A stretch of DNA of 64,000 nt from Acidovorax sp. YS12 (lineage in GTDB: Bacteria; Pseudomonadota; Gammaproteobacteria; Burkholderiales; Burkholderiaceae_C). Positions 1 through 8,994 of the stretch are shown here, piece by piece. The notes beneath the pieces are model-generated. The model was not told the DNA's origin, ran no database searches, and saw only the letters and a program-made list of their open reading frames with translations. The position numbers and the translations under genes were made by a program. Numbering within the stretch: position 1 is the stretch's first letter; the number at the start of each line of letters is the position of its first letter. Location of the stretch: contig CP053915.1 in NCBI GenBank assembly GCA_021496925.1, positions 1,674,001 to 1,738,000 of the forward strand, in the 5' to 3' direction.

Positions 1-1
1 C

Positions 2-391
2 AAGCCCAGCCCGGCGGCCATGCAACAGTTGCCGGTGCTGTTCGTGCAGACGCAGTACGACGCAGCCACCAACACCGACGGCGCCAACACCTTCTTCGCC
101 CAGTTGCCCGGCGCCCGCCGCGTGTACGTCACGGGCGATTTCCAGCACGGCGTCTATCCCTACGCCGATGGCTGCGTCGATCCGCAGGTGACGGCCTACC
201 TGCTGGGCGAGGCGCCCGCGCAGCGCGAAACCGTGTGCCCCGGCAAGCCGCTGGAAGGAGAAGACCAGGCCGCTGCGCAGAAGGCGCAGCCAGCGGACGG
301 CGCGCCGCCGGTCTACACCGACCCCGAAAAGGCGCGCGCGCTGATCGACGAGTTCAAGCGCAGCCTGGTGCCCCCCAGCCTGCGGCCCTGA
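2..391 (+). CDS. C-terminal part of a TAP-like alpha/beta hydrolase (5' end outside window)
   Basis: The reading frame is open to the left edge, so this is the last 129 codons of a longer gene. The visible segment matches the C-terminal domain of tripeptidyl-aminopeptidase-like secreted alpha/beta hydrolases. It has PVLFVQTQYDAAT (strand plus the acid-residue loop, D at about residue 20) and then the catalytic-His loop GDFQHGVYPYADGCVD. The Cys in that loop and the later ETVC can form the disulfide common in this family. The nucleophile elbow lies upstream and is not visible. The last 50 residues are a charged, Ala/Pro-rich tail. These enzymes are exported and cleave N-terminal peptides or esters. 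A secreted-type protease follows 56 bp downstream on the same strand, so the two may be co-transcribed. The family call is fairly safe; the substrate is unknown. Confidence 0.7.
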   Translation, partial: KPSPAAMQQLPVLFVQTQYDAATNTDGANTFFAQLPGARRVYVTGDFQHGVYPYADGCVDPQVTAYLLGEAPAQRETVCPGKPLEGEDQAAAQKAQPADGAPPVYTDPEKARALIDEFKRSLVPPSLRP

Positions 392-447
392 GCCGCATGG
401 GTTCTTTCCTTCACGCGCCCATCCACCCCACCACTGAGAGGACTTTC

Positions 448-2511
448 ATGCCCCCCATTTCACGCCGCCACATGCTCGGCACTGCCGCCGCCCTGCTCGC
501 CGGAGGGCTCGCCGCCTGCGGCGGCAGCGGCGGCGGCGCCAGCCCGGCCCGCACCACGCTGCTCGTCTACCTGCTGGGCTCCAACCTGGAGAGCATGGGC
601 AACGCGGGCACCGGCAACCTGCAGGAAATGCTGGCCGCGCAAGGCTCGGCGTACACCCGCGTCATCATCACCACGGGCGGCGCCGACAAGCGCGACCCGG
701 GCGGCCTGGTGCCGAGCTGGAAGACGGTCAAGCGCTTCGAGCTGGCCAATGGCACATTGAAAGAGCTGGCGGACCTGGGCGCACAGGACATGGATTCCGG
801 CGACACGCTGCAGGACTTCCTGATCTGGGGCACGCGCGCCTACCCCGCCGAGCGCACCATGCTGGCGCTGTGGGACCACGGCAGCGGCTACTACGGCTAT
901 GGCGGCGACGAGAACCATCCGGGCGAAGGCAAGATGATGCCGCTGCCCGCCATGGCAGGGGCCCTGCAGGGCTTCAAGGCCGCCACGGGCATCACGCTGG
1001 ACTACATCGGCTTCGACGCCTGCCTGATGGCCACGCTGGAAGTGGCCAAGGCGGTCCAGCCCTATGCCCGCTACCTGGGCGCATCGCAGGAGCTGGAGCC
1101 GGGCTCGGGCTGGGACTGGAAGAGCGTGATCGAAACCGCGGCGCGCCAGCCCGCACCGGGCCTGCCGGAATTCGGCCAGATCGTGGCCACGGCCTTCCAC
1201 GACAAGCAGCTGCGCGAGCGCCCCGGGGACAGCCCGATCCCGCCGCTGTCGGACTACGTGACCTTCAGCATCATCGACCTCGCGCGCATCGGGCCGCTGC
1301 TGGAGCGGCTGGAGCAGTGGGCGCGCGCCGTGCACGCCCACTACGACAGCGGCGCCAAGCGCGCGCATGCGGGCGGCGGCGTGTTCTGGCCGCCCACGTT
1401 CGCCGCGGTGCTGCCGCGGGCCAAGGCCCTGCCCGGCACCCGGCTCGCCGAGGGCGATGCCGCCATCGAGCGCTGGAAGCAGGTCGCCATGGCGCGCGTG
1501 CGCACCACCACCTTCGGCTACGAGCCGGATGCCAAGGACGCCCTCGACCTGGTGGACCTGCGCCAGTTCGCCGCGCTGCTCGGCGCCGACGGCATCGCCA
1601 CCGGCCCCCAGGCGGCACTGAACCAGGCCTTGCAGGACGCCATCGTCTTCAACATCACCGGCCCCCAGGCACGCAACGCCAGCGGCCTGAGCATCTACTT
1701 CCCCCTGCGCACGCGCAGCGCGCGCCAGCGCAGCGTGTACCAGGCGCTGGGCATGCCCGCCGGGTACATGGGCCTGGTCGAGCGCCACACGCGCCAGGCG
1801 GAGCAAGCGCCCTCGGCCATCCACGTCGCGCCGCTGCAAGTCCGGGGCGACACCATCTTCGGCGACATCACCTCCCTGTATGGCGTGCAGCTTGCCGACC
1901 TGCTGCAGGTGCAGCCGGCGGGCGCCGGCGTGGTCAAGATCACCGGCAGCACGCCCTTCGCCTCGGCCGAGATCGTCGAAGGCTACGGCCAGTTGCTCTA
2001 CGACACGCAGCGCTGGCTGCAGCTCGGCGGCCAGCCCCTGCTGCTCCATACCCTGTCGATCGAAATCAGCGAGGGCGGCAGCCTCAACGCGGCCCTGTAC
2101 GGCGCGCCGGTGCGCCTGAAAAGTGCCCGAACCGCTGAAACGCGCATCGTGCTGCTGTTGCTGAACTACAAGCTGGACCCGGCGACCCTGCGCATGGCCG
2201 GTGAAATCATCGGCGCACGGGACATCGACTTCGCCGACCCCAGCGCCCCGCCCGACCGCGTGGACCGCGACATCTACGCGGGCGACACCGTGGAGCCCCT
2301 CCATATCCTCTACGACGTGGAGAAGAACGCCCCCGTGGAAGCCCCGGGCGGCGGCATCGCCCACGCATTCGGCCCGCCCGTGACCATGGCGCTCGACTCC
2401 GCCCTGCGCCCCGCGCCGCTGGCCGCCGGCGCCCACACGCTGATGTTGTCGGTCACCGACCTGGCTGGCGCTGTCGGGCTCTCGCTGCCGCTGGCTTTCA
2501 CCAAGCGCTAA
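448..2511 (+). CDS. Clostripain family (C11) cysteine protease, exported lipoprotein
   Basis: 687-residue protein. The start at 448 is chosen because GAGAGGA lies at 436-442 and because the N-terminus then makes sense: a twin-arginine motif (SRRHMLG), a hydrophobic stretch and a lipobox ending LAAC (Cys at about 30), followed by a Gly/Ser linker. It is therefore probably exported through Tat and lipidated. The peptidase domain (about residues 35-380) carries the clostripain catalytic pair: His in ALWDHGSGYYGYGGDEN and Cys in GFDACLMATLEVA. The C-terminal 250 residues look like beta-rich domains and match nothing I recognise. C11 enzymes cleave after basic residues and some self-process; whether this one does cannot be judged here. 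A longer in-frame start exists at 235, but it overlaps the upstream hydrolase and has no signal sequence. Confidence 0.85.
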   Translation: MPPISRRHMLGTAAALLAGGLAACGGSGGGASPARTTLLVYLLGSNLESMGNAGTGNLQEMLAAQGSAYTRVIITTGGADKRDPGGLVPSWKTVKRFELANGTLKELADLGAQDMDSGDTLQDFLIWGTRAYPAERTMLALWDHGSGYYGYGGDENHPGEGKMMPLPAMAGALQGFKAATGITLDYIGFDACLMATLEVAKAVQPYARYLGASQELEPGSGWDWKSVIETAARQPAPGLPEFGQIVATAFHDKQLRERPGDSPIPPLSDYVTFSIIDLARIGPLLERLEQWARAVHAHYDSGAKRAHAGGGVFWPPTFAAVLPRAKALPGTRLAEGDAAIERWKQVAMARVRTTTFGYEPDAKDALDLVDLRQFAALLGADGIATGPQAALNQALQDAIVFNITGPQARNASGLSIYFPLRTRSARQRSVYQALGMPAGYMGLVERHTRQAEQAPSAIHVAPLQVRGDTIFGDITSLYGVQLADLLQVQPAGAGVVKITGSTPFASAEIVEGYGQLLYDTQRWLQLGGQPLLLHTLSIEISEGGSLNAALYGAPVRLKSARTAETRIVLLLLNYKLDPATLRMAGEIIGARDIDFADPSAPPDRVDRDIYAGDTVEPLHILYDVEKNAPVEAPGGGIAHAFGPPVTMALDSALRPAPLAAGAHTLMLSVTDLAGAVGLSLPLAFTKR

Positions 2512-2540
2512 CGCCGTGCGGAGCGACTGGATCGCTCCTC

Positions 2541-2595
2541 TTTCAATAGCTTCCAGCGCTTGCTGCACAAGCGCTGGAGCCCATTTTCATTGAAA
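2541..2595. repeat. Family 1 dispersed inverted repeat, copy 1
   Basis: Between two convergent genes. Arms AGCTTCCAGCGCTTG and CAAGCGCTGGAGC face each other around TGCA, flanked by TTTCAAT and ATTGAAA. The A/T-rich ends let the palindrome act as a bidirectional stem-loop terminator for the protease gene and the catabolic operon. The same arms recur about a dozen more times in this window. Confidence 0.75.
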
Positions 2596-2603
2596 ACCCC
2601 GCG

Positions 2604-3425
2604 TCAGCCGAACAGGCGCGGCACGTTGCCCGGCGCAATGGCCAGGCCGAAGAAGCGGGCGATTTCCACCATCTGCCCGTACAGCATGCCGTGCCCCGGG
2701 TGGGCCGTGGCGCCGCGTGCGCGCGCGGCGGCGAGCAAGGCGGTGTCGCGCATCACGGCCTCGCACACCAGGGTGCCGGGCTGCAGGGTCTCGGTGGGCA
2801 GCGGCGCCGGGTCGCCGTCGTGCAGGCCCAGGGCGGTGGCGTTGATGACCACGTCGAAGCCCGTGGCGTCGGCCGTGCCGGTGCGCACGTCCACGCCCGG
2901 CAGCGCCGGGGCCAGGCGCTGCACGGCCTCCTCGGCGCGCGCCATGGAGCGGTTGCTCAACACCAGCGCGGCCGGCCGCTCGCGCCCCACGGCGTAGGCG
3001 ATGGCCTTGCCCGCGCCGCCTGCGCCCAGCAGCAGCACGCGCTGGCCCGCCAGGGTGTGCCCGCGCTCCTTCAGCCCGGCGACGAAGCCGTCGCCGTCGA
3101 GGTTGCCGCCCACCCAGTGGCCCCGCGCGGCATCCCAGCGCAGCACGTTGGCGGCGCCCACCAGGCGCGCCGCCGGGGTCAGTTCACCGCAATGCGCGGT
3201 CACGGCCTCCTTGTGCGGGATGGTGACGACCAGCCCGGCCAGGTTCTGGCAGCCGGCCAGCCCCGCCAGCAGCTGCGGCAGGTGCGCGGGCGCCGCGTGC
3301 AGCGGCACGCACACGGCGTTCAGCCCCTGCTGGGCGGCGGCGGCGTTGAAGAGCTGCGGCGTGCGCACGTGGGCGATGGGGTCGGCCACGATGCCGACCA
3401 GCCGGGTCTTGCCGTCGATCTGCAT
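2604..3425 (-). CDS. Shikimate dehydrogenase family oxidoreductase (paralogue, substrate uncertain)
   Basis: 273 residues, the usual length for AroE-type enzymes, which reduce 3-dehydroshikimate with NADPH. The catalytic Lys is present in VTIPHKEAV (about residue 70) and the Asp in GNLDGDGF (about 110); the NADP loop is GAGGAGKAIAY (about 138). The substrate-binding N-terminus is unusual. Where housekeeping AroE has a H-S-x-S-P motif holding the shikimate carboxylate, this protein reads IAHVRTP. That points to a different acid, as in the quinate/shikimate-like catabolic paralogues. It is the last gene of a minus-strand catabolic operon, 3 bp after the aldehyde dehydrogenase stop. So it is more likely a pathway enzyme than the biosynthetic AroE. 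The family is sure; the function is inferred from context. Confidence 0.75.
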   Translation of the reverse strand: MQIDGKTRLVGIVADPIAHVRTPQLFNAAAAQQGLNAVCVPLHAAPAHLPQLLAGLAGCQNLAGLVVTIPHKEAVTAHCGELTPAARLVGAANVLRWDAARGHWVGGNLDGDGFVAGLKERGHTLAGQRVLLLGAGGAGKAIAYAVGRERPAALVLSNRSMARAEEAVQRLAPALPGVDVRTGTADATGFDVVINATALGLHDGDPAPLPTETLQPGTLVCEAVMRDTALLAAARARGATAHPGHGMLYGQMVEIARFFGLAIAPGNVPRLFG

Positions 3426-3428
3426 CGC

Positions 3429-4886
3429 TCAGATCCCCGCCATGTTGATGTACTTGACGACCAGATAGTCCTCGATGCCGTAGTGCGAACCCTCGCGCCC
3501 CACGCCCGACTGCTTGACGCCGCCGAACGGCGCCACCTCGTTGGAGATGAGGCCGGTGTTCACGCCCACCATGCCGTACTCCAGCCGCTCGGCCACGCGC
3601 CAGACGCGGCCCAGGTCGCGCGCGTAGAAGTAGCTGGCCAGGCCGAACTCGGTGTCGTTGGCCATGGCCACGACTTCGTCCTCGGTCTCGAAGCGGAACA
3701 GCGGGGCCAGCGGGCCGAAGGTTTCCTCCCGCGCCACGGCCATGTCCTGCGTCACGCCGGCGAGCACGGTGGGCTCGAAGAACGACTGCCCCAGCGCATG
3801 CGGCTTGCCGCCCGCGAGCACGCGCGCGCCCTTGGCCACGGCGTCGGCAATGTGCTCCTGCACCTTGGCCACGGCCTTGGCGTCGATCAGCGGGCCGATG
3901 CGGACGCCGTCCTGCAGGCCGTCGCCCACCGGCATGGCCTGCACCGCGGCCACCAGCTTCTGCGCGAACGCGTCGTACACCTTGGCGTGCACGTACAGGC
4001 GGTTGGCGCACACGCAGGTCTGGCCCGCGTTGCGGTACTTGGAGACCAGCGCGCCCTCGACGGCGGCGTCCAGGTCCGCGTCCTCGAACACGATGAAGGG
4101 CGCGTTGCCGCCCAGCTCCATCGACACCTTCTTGATGGTGGCGGCGCTTTGCTGCATCAGCGTGCGGCCGACCTCGGTGGAGCCCGTGAAGGTGAGCTTG
4201 CGCACCAGCGGGTTCGTGGCCAGCTCGGTGCCGATCTCGCCGGCCGCGCCCGTCACCACCGACAGCACGCCCGCCGGAATGCCCGCGCGCTCGGCCAGCA
4301 CGGCCAGCGCCAGCGCGGTGAGCGGCGTCTGCGAGGCCGGCTTGACCACCATGGTGCAGCCCGCCGCCAGCGCCGGGCCGGCCTTGCGCGTGATCATCGC
4401 GGCCGGGAAGTTCCACGGCGTGATGGCTGCGCACACGCCGATGGGCTCCTTGGTGACGACGATGCGCTGGCTGCCCAGGGGCGCCGGAATGGTGTCGCCA
4501 TAGACGCGCTTGCCTTCCTCGGAGAACCACTCGATGAACGAGGCGGCGTAGGCGATCTCGCCGCGCGCCTCGGCCAGGGGCTTGCCCTGCTCGGTGGTCA
4601 TGATGCGCGCCAGGTCTTCCTGGTTCGCCAGGATCAGCTCGTACCAGCGGCGCAGCAGCGCCGCGCGCTCCTTGGCGGTGCGCGCGCGCCAGGCGGGCCA
4701 GGCGCGGTTCGCCGCCTCGATGGCCTGGCGCGCCTGCGCGGCGCCGAAGCGCGGCACGGTGGCGATGTGCGCGCCCGTGGCCGGGTTGGTGACGGCGATG
4801 GTCTGCCCGGAATCCACCGCGCCCACCCATTGGCCGTCGATCAGGCACTGCGTGCGCAGCAGCGAAGCATCTTGCAAATTCAGCAT
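3429..4886 (-). CDS. NAD(P)-dependent aldehyde dehydrogenase, succinate-semialdehyde type
   Basis: 485 residues with every aldehyde dehydrogenase landmark: the cofactor loop FTGSTEVGR (about residue 230), the general base in MELGGNAPF (about 255), the nucleophile Cys in NAGQTCVCANR (about 289) and EETFGPLAPLFRF near residue 385. Overall it resembles GabD-type enzymes that oxidise succinate or glutarate semialdehyde to the acid. It starts with ATG at 4886, 13 bp after the SDR gene, within the catabolic operon. In this setting it probably oxidises an aldehyde released by the 2-oxoacid dehydrogenase or by ring cleavage. The exact aldehyde is not readable from sequence, so no gene symbol is assigned even though gabD is the closest named relative. 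Confidence 0.85.
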   Translation of the reverse strand: MLNLQDASLLRTQCLIDGQWVGAVDSGQTIAVTNPATGAHIATVPRFGAAQARQAIEAANRAWPAWRARTAKERAALLRRWYELILANQEDLARIMTTEQGKPLAEARGEIAYAASFIEWFSEEGKRVYGDTIPAPLGSQRIVVTKEPIGVCAAITPWNFPAAMITRKAGPALAAGCTMVVKPASQTPLTALALAVLAERAGIPAGVLSVVTGAAGEIGTELATNPLVRKLTFTGSTEVGRTLMQQSAATIKKVSMELGGNAPFIVFEDADLDAAVEGALVSKYRNAGQTCVCANRLYVHAKVYDAFAQKLVAAVQAMPVGDGLQDGVRIGPLIDAKAVAKVQEHIADAVAKGARVLAGGKPHALGQSFFEPTVLAGVTQDMAVAREETFGPLAPLFRFETEDEVVAMANDTEFGLASYFYARDLGRVWRVAERLEYGMVGVNTGLISNEVAPFGGVKQSGVGREGSHYGIEDYLVVKYINMAGI

Positions 4887-4899
4887 GTCGTTGACTCCT

Positions 4900-5643
4900 T
4901 CAGCCTGCGATGTAGAGGCCGCCGTTGACGTGGATGACCTCGCCCGTGATGAAGCTCGCCGCGCTGCTGCACAGGAAGCCGATCACGCTGGCGATCTCGC
5001 CGGGCTGGCCCAGGCGCTTGAGGGGCGTCTGCTCCACCGACTCCTGGCCGCGCCGCGCGATGAGGTCATTGGTCATGGGCGTGGCGATGACGCCGGGCGA
5101 CACGGCGTTGACCCGCGTCTTCGGGCCCAGCTCGCGCGCCAGCGAGCGGGTCAGGCTCATGAGCCCGCCCTTGGACGCGCTGTAGTGCGCGTTGTAGAAC
5201 GCACCGCGGTGGCCCGCCATGGAAGTCAGGTTGACGATGGCGCTGCCGCCCTGCAGGTGCGGGATGGCGCGGCGCGTGAGGTAGAACACGCCGTCGAGGT
5301 TGATGGAAATCGTCTGGCGCCACTGCGCGTCGGTCATCTCCTGCACCGGCTGCGCCAGGTACAGCCCGGCCGAGGGCACGAGGTGGTCGATGCCGCCGAA
5401 GCGCGCCTGCGCCACGTCCACGGCCTTTTGCGCGTCATCGGGGTTGGCGGCGTCCATGCGCAGCACGGCCACGCGCCGGGCCACATCGCCGCCCAGCCCG
5501 TGGGCGAAGGCCTCCAGGCCCGCGTGGTCCAGGTCGGCCAGCACCAGGTTGGCGCCATGGGCGTAGAAAAGCGCCGCCACGGCGCGGCCGATGCCGCCGT
5601 TGGCGCCGGTGAGCAGCAGCGTCTTGTCCTGAAAGTCGTACAT
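4900..5643 (-). CDS. Short-chain dehydrogenase/reductase (SDR)
   Basis: 247-residue classical SDR. It has the cofactor motif TGANGGIGRA (about residues 12-21), an acidic residue after the second strand (ADLDH, favouring NAD over NADP), the catalytic Ser in NLTSMAGHRG, and Tyr/Lys in YSASKGG. It lies 14 bp after the E3 gene and 13 bp before the aldehyde dehydrogenase in the minus-strand operon, so it probably oxidises or reduces a hydroxyl or keto group of the pathway substrate. The ATG at 5643 gives the compact N-terminus usual in the family. The frame stays open further upstream but only as a shadow of the E3 gene. Confidence 0.85.
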   Translation of the reverse strand: MYDFQDKTLLLTGANGGIGRAVAALFYAHGANLVLADLDHAGLEAFAHGLGGDVARRVAVLRMDAANPDDAQKAVDVAQARFGGIDHLVPSAGLYLAQPVQEMTDAQWRQTISINLDGVFYLTRRAIPHLQGGSAIVNLTSMAGHRGAFYNAHYSASKGGLMSLTRSLARELGPKTRVNAVSPGVIATPMTNDLIARRGQESVEQTPLKRLGQPGEIASVIGFLCSSAASFITGEVIHVNGGLYIAG

Positions 5644-5657
5644 CAAAAGTCTCCTGG

Positions 5658-7061
<1,404 letters not shown>

Positions 7062-7096
7062 TTCTGTATTCCATGGCGCTATGCGCCGCTTGCGTC

Positions 7097-7225
7097 GTAC
7101 GAAACCGGCGCGGCCCATGCGCGGGCCACCGCGCAAGGGCCGCCCCGCCGCGCTGGTGGCGTCCCCCTGCCCGCATGGCGCAGCCATGCGAGAGCGGGGG
7201 GAAGCCGCGTAGCGGCTCAGGGGGG
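7097..7225 (-). repeat. Family 2 structured repeat, copy A (three hairpins)
   Basis: Lies between the E2 and E3 genes and reads in the operon's direction. Hairpins in plus coordinates: P1 at 7203-7208/7212-7217 (AGCCGC/GCGGCT), P2 at 7172-7178/7184-7190 (CGCATGG/CCATGCG, 5-nt loop), P3 at 7125-7130/7155-7160 (GCCACC/GGTGGC). The same layout with different but still paired stems occurs at 40458 and 41276, so base pairing is maintained. It could be an mRNA element affecting the E2/E3 ratio or a mobile REP-like unit. Confidence 0.75.
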
Positions 7226-7237
7226 TGTTGTTTCATC

Positions 7238-8488
7238 TCAGATCAGCATGGACAGGGGCGCCTCGATGGCGCGCTGGAACGCGGCCAGCCACTGCGCGGC
7301 CAGGGCGCCGTCGATGGCGCGGTGGTCCACCGACAGCGTGCAGGCCATTACCGTGCCCACCTTGAGTTCGCCGTTTTCGACCACCGGCTTGTGCTGCGAC
7401 GCGCCCACCGCCAGGATGGCGGCCTGTGGCGGGTTGATGATGGCCGAGAACGCGCCCACGCCGTGCATGCCCAGGTTGCTCACGCTGAACGAGCCGCCCT
7501 GGTATTCCTCGGGGCGCAGTTGGCCGGCGCGGGCGCGCGCGGCCAGGTCGGCGATCTCGGCGCTGATCTGCGACAGCGTCTTGCGGTCGGCCGCGCGCAC
7601 GATGGGCGTGATGAGGCCGGTGTCGGTGGACACGGCCACGGCCACGTCGGCCTGCGCGTACTGGCGCATGGCGGTCTCGGTCCAGCCCACGTTGGCCTGC
7701 GGCACCTCGCGCAGGGCCACGGCCACGGCGCGCACGATGAAGTCGTTGACCGAGATCTTGCGGCTCGCGGCCGCGTTGATCTCGGCGCGCAGCGCCAGCA
7801 GGCGCTCCATGCGGCACTCCACCGTGAGGTAGAAGTGCGGGATGGTGGACTTGCTCTCCGCCAGGCGCCGGGCGATGGTGCGGCGCATGCTGGAGTGCGG
7901 CACCTCGGTGAAGGCGCTGGCGCCGGAGCCCGCCGGCGCGGCGGCCGGGGCCGCAGCCACCGGCGCGGGGGCCGGTGCGACGGCCTGGGCGCGCTCCACG
8001 TCGATCCTGACGATGCGCCCCCCGGGGCCGCTGCCCTGCAGCCGGGACAGGTCCACGCCGCGCTGGGCCGCCAGGCGGCGCGCCAGCGGGCTGGCGCGCA
8101 GGCGGCCGCCACCGGCCGGGGCCGCCGCAGGGGCCGCAGCGGCCGCTGGGGCAGGCGTGCCGGAGACGGCGGGCGCCGCCCCGGCAGCGGGCGCGGCGGC
8201 CACGCCCCCCGCGGCCTGCAGCAAGGCCTGCACATCGGCAGCCGCCTCGCCCGCAGCCAGCAGCACGGCAATGGGCGCGCCCACTTCCACCTCCTGGCCT
8301 GCCTGCACCAGCCACTGGCCCATCACGGCCGCGCTGTCGGCGCTGATCTCGACGATGGCCTTGTCGGTCTCCACTTCGGCCAGGCAGTCGCCCACGGCGA
8401 TCAGCTCGCCCTCCTTCTTCGACCACGCGGCCAGGGTGGCGTGGGTGGCGTTGGCCGCCACCTCGGGCATTCGCAGCAAAGTCGCCAT
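7238..8488 (-). CDS. Dihydrolipoamide acyltransferase (E2) of the catabolic 2-oxoacid dehydrogenase complex
   Basis: 416 residues in E2 order. A single lipoyl domain covers about residues 1-78, with the lipoylated Lys in VETDKAIVE. A long Ala/Pro-rich hinge follows, then the peripheral-subunit-binding domain (RASPLARRLAAQRGVDLSRL, about 128-165), a second Ala/Pro linker and the catalytic domain ending with SVDHRAIDGA (the HxxxDG active site). One lipoyl domain is usual for acetoin or branched-chain type complexes, while pyruvate dehydrogenase E2 often has two or three. The gene starts 1 bp after the VOC gene stops, so translation is probably coupled. It transfers the acyl group from E1 to CoA. 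Confidence 0.92.
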   Translation of the reverse strand: MATLLRMPEVAANATHATLAAWSKKEGELIAVGDCLAEVETDKAIVEISADSAAVMGQWLVQAGQEVEVGAPIAVLLAAGEAAADVQALLQAAGGVAAAPAAGAAPAVSGTPAPAAAAAPAAAPAGGGRLRASPLARRLAAQRGVDLSRLQGSGPGGRIVRIDVERAQAVAPAPAPVAAAPAAAPAGSGASAFTEVPHSSMRRTIARRLAESKSTIPHFYLTVECRMERLLALRAEINAAASRKISVNDFIVRAVAVALREVPQANVGWTETAMRQYAQADVAVAVSTDTGLITPIVRAADRKTLSQISAEIADLAARARAGQLRPEEYQGGSFSVSNLGMHGVGAFSAIINPPQAAILAVGASQHKPVVENGELKVGTVMACTLSVDHRAIDGALAAQWLAAFQRAIEAPLSMLI

Positions 8489-8489
8489 G

Positions 8490-8978
8490 TCACACGCTCC
8501 CGTTCTTCAGGTCAGGCCGGTAGGCGTGAATGTCGGCGTACTGCACCAGCTCCAGCACGTTGCCCTCGGGGTCGCGGCAGAACGACAGGAAGGTGCCGGG
8601 ACGCACTTCCACGCGCGCGGGGCCGGTGAGGAATTCCGCGCCGTGCGCCTGCAGGCGCGCGATGGCGGCGTCGATGTCATCGACGATGAACGTCAGGTAG
8701 CAGGCGTTGGGCTGGTCCAGGATGGGGCCGCCGTGCGTGGCGGCGGCGGCGGGCGGATTGACCGGCGCCAGCAGCTTGATGCGCTCGCCGTAGCTGGTCT
8801 GCAGGCGCACCACGATGTAGCCGCCGTCGGACAGCGCCGCCTGGCGCGCCTTGTCGGCCGGCACGGCCACTTCGCTCACGAACTGGCAGCCCAGCGCGTT
8901 TTCGTAGAAGTGGCGCATGCGCGGCAGGTCGCGCACGCCCAGGCCCACTTCGAGGGGGGAAATCATCTTCATCGACAT
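8490..8978 (-). CDS. VOC-superfamily (glyoxalase/dioxygenase fold) protein
   Basis: 162 residues forming two beta-alpha-beta-beta-beta modules typical of vicinal oxygen chelate proteins: LEVGLGVRDLPRMRHFYENALG at the start, YLTFIVDDIDAAIARLQAHG in the middle and FCRDPEGNVLELVQYAD at the end (Glu as a metal ligand). The usual His ligands are not all evident; the first strand reads EVGLGV where many members have H. It could be an isomerase, a lyase or a metal-poor member. It is placed between E1 and E2 with very short gaps (1 bp to E2, 16 bp to E1), so it probably acts on the 2-oxoacid or hydroxyketone fed to the complex. The fold is sure, the reaction unknown. Confidence 0.75.
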   Translation of the reverse strand: MSMKMISPLEVGLGVRDLPRMRHFYENALGCQFVSEVAVPADKARQAALSDGGYIVVRLQTSYGERIKLLAPVNPPAAAATHGGPILDQPNACYLTFIVDDIDAAIARLQAHGAEFLTGPARVEVRPGTFLSFCRDPEGNVLELVQYADIHAYRPDLKNGSV

Positions 8979-8994
8979 GGTGTGTCTCCTTGGC

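Noticed and set aside
235..447. In-frame N-terminal extension of the clostripain protease
   Set aside because: It overlaps the upstream hydrolase and lacks a signal sequence; the 448 start has a ribosome site, Tat motif and lipobox.
2604..3425. Biosynthetic aroE
   Set aside because: The shikimate-carboxylate Ser motif is replaced by HVRTP and the gene is the tail of a catabolic operon.
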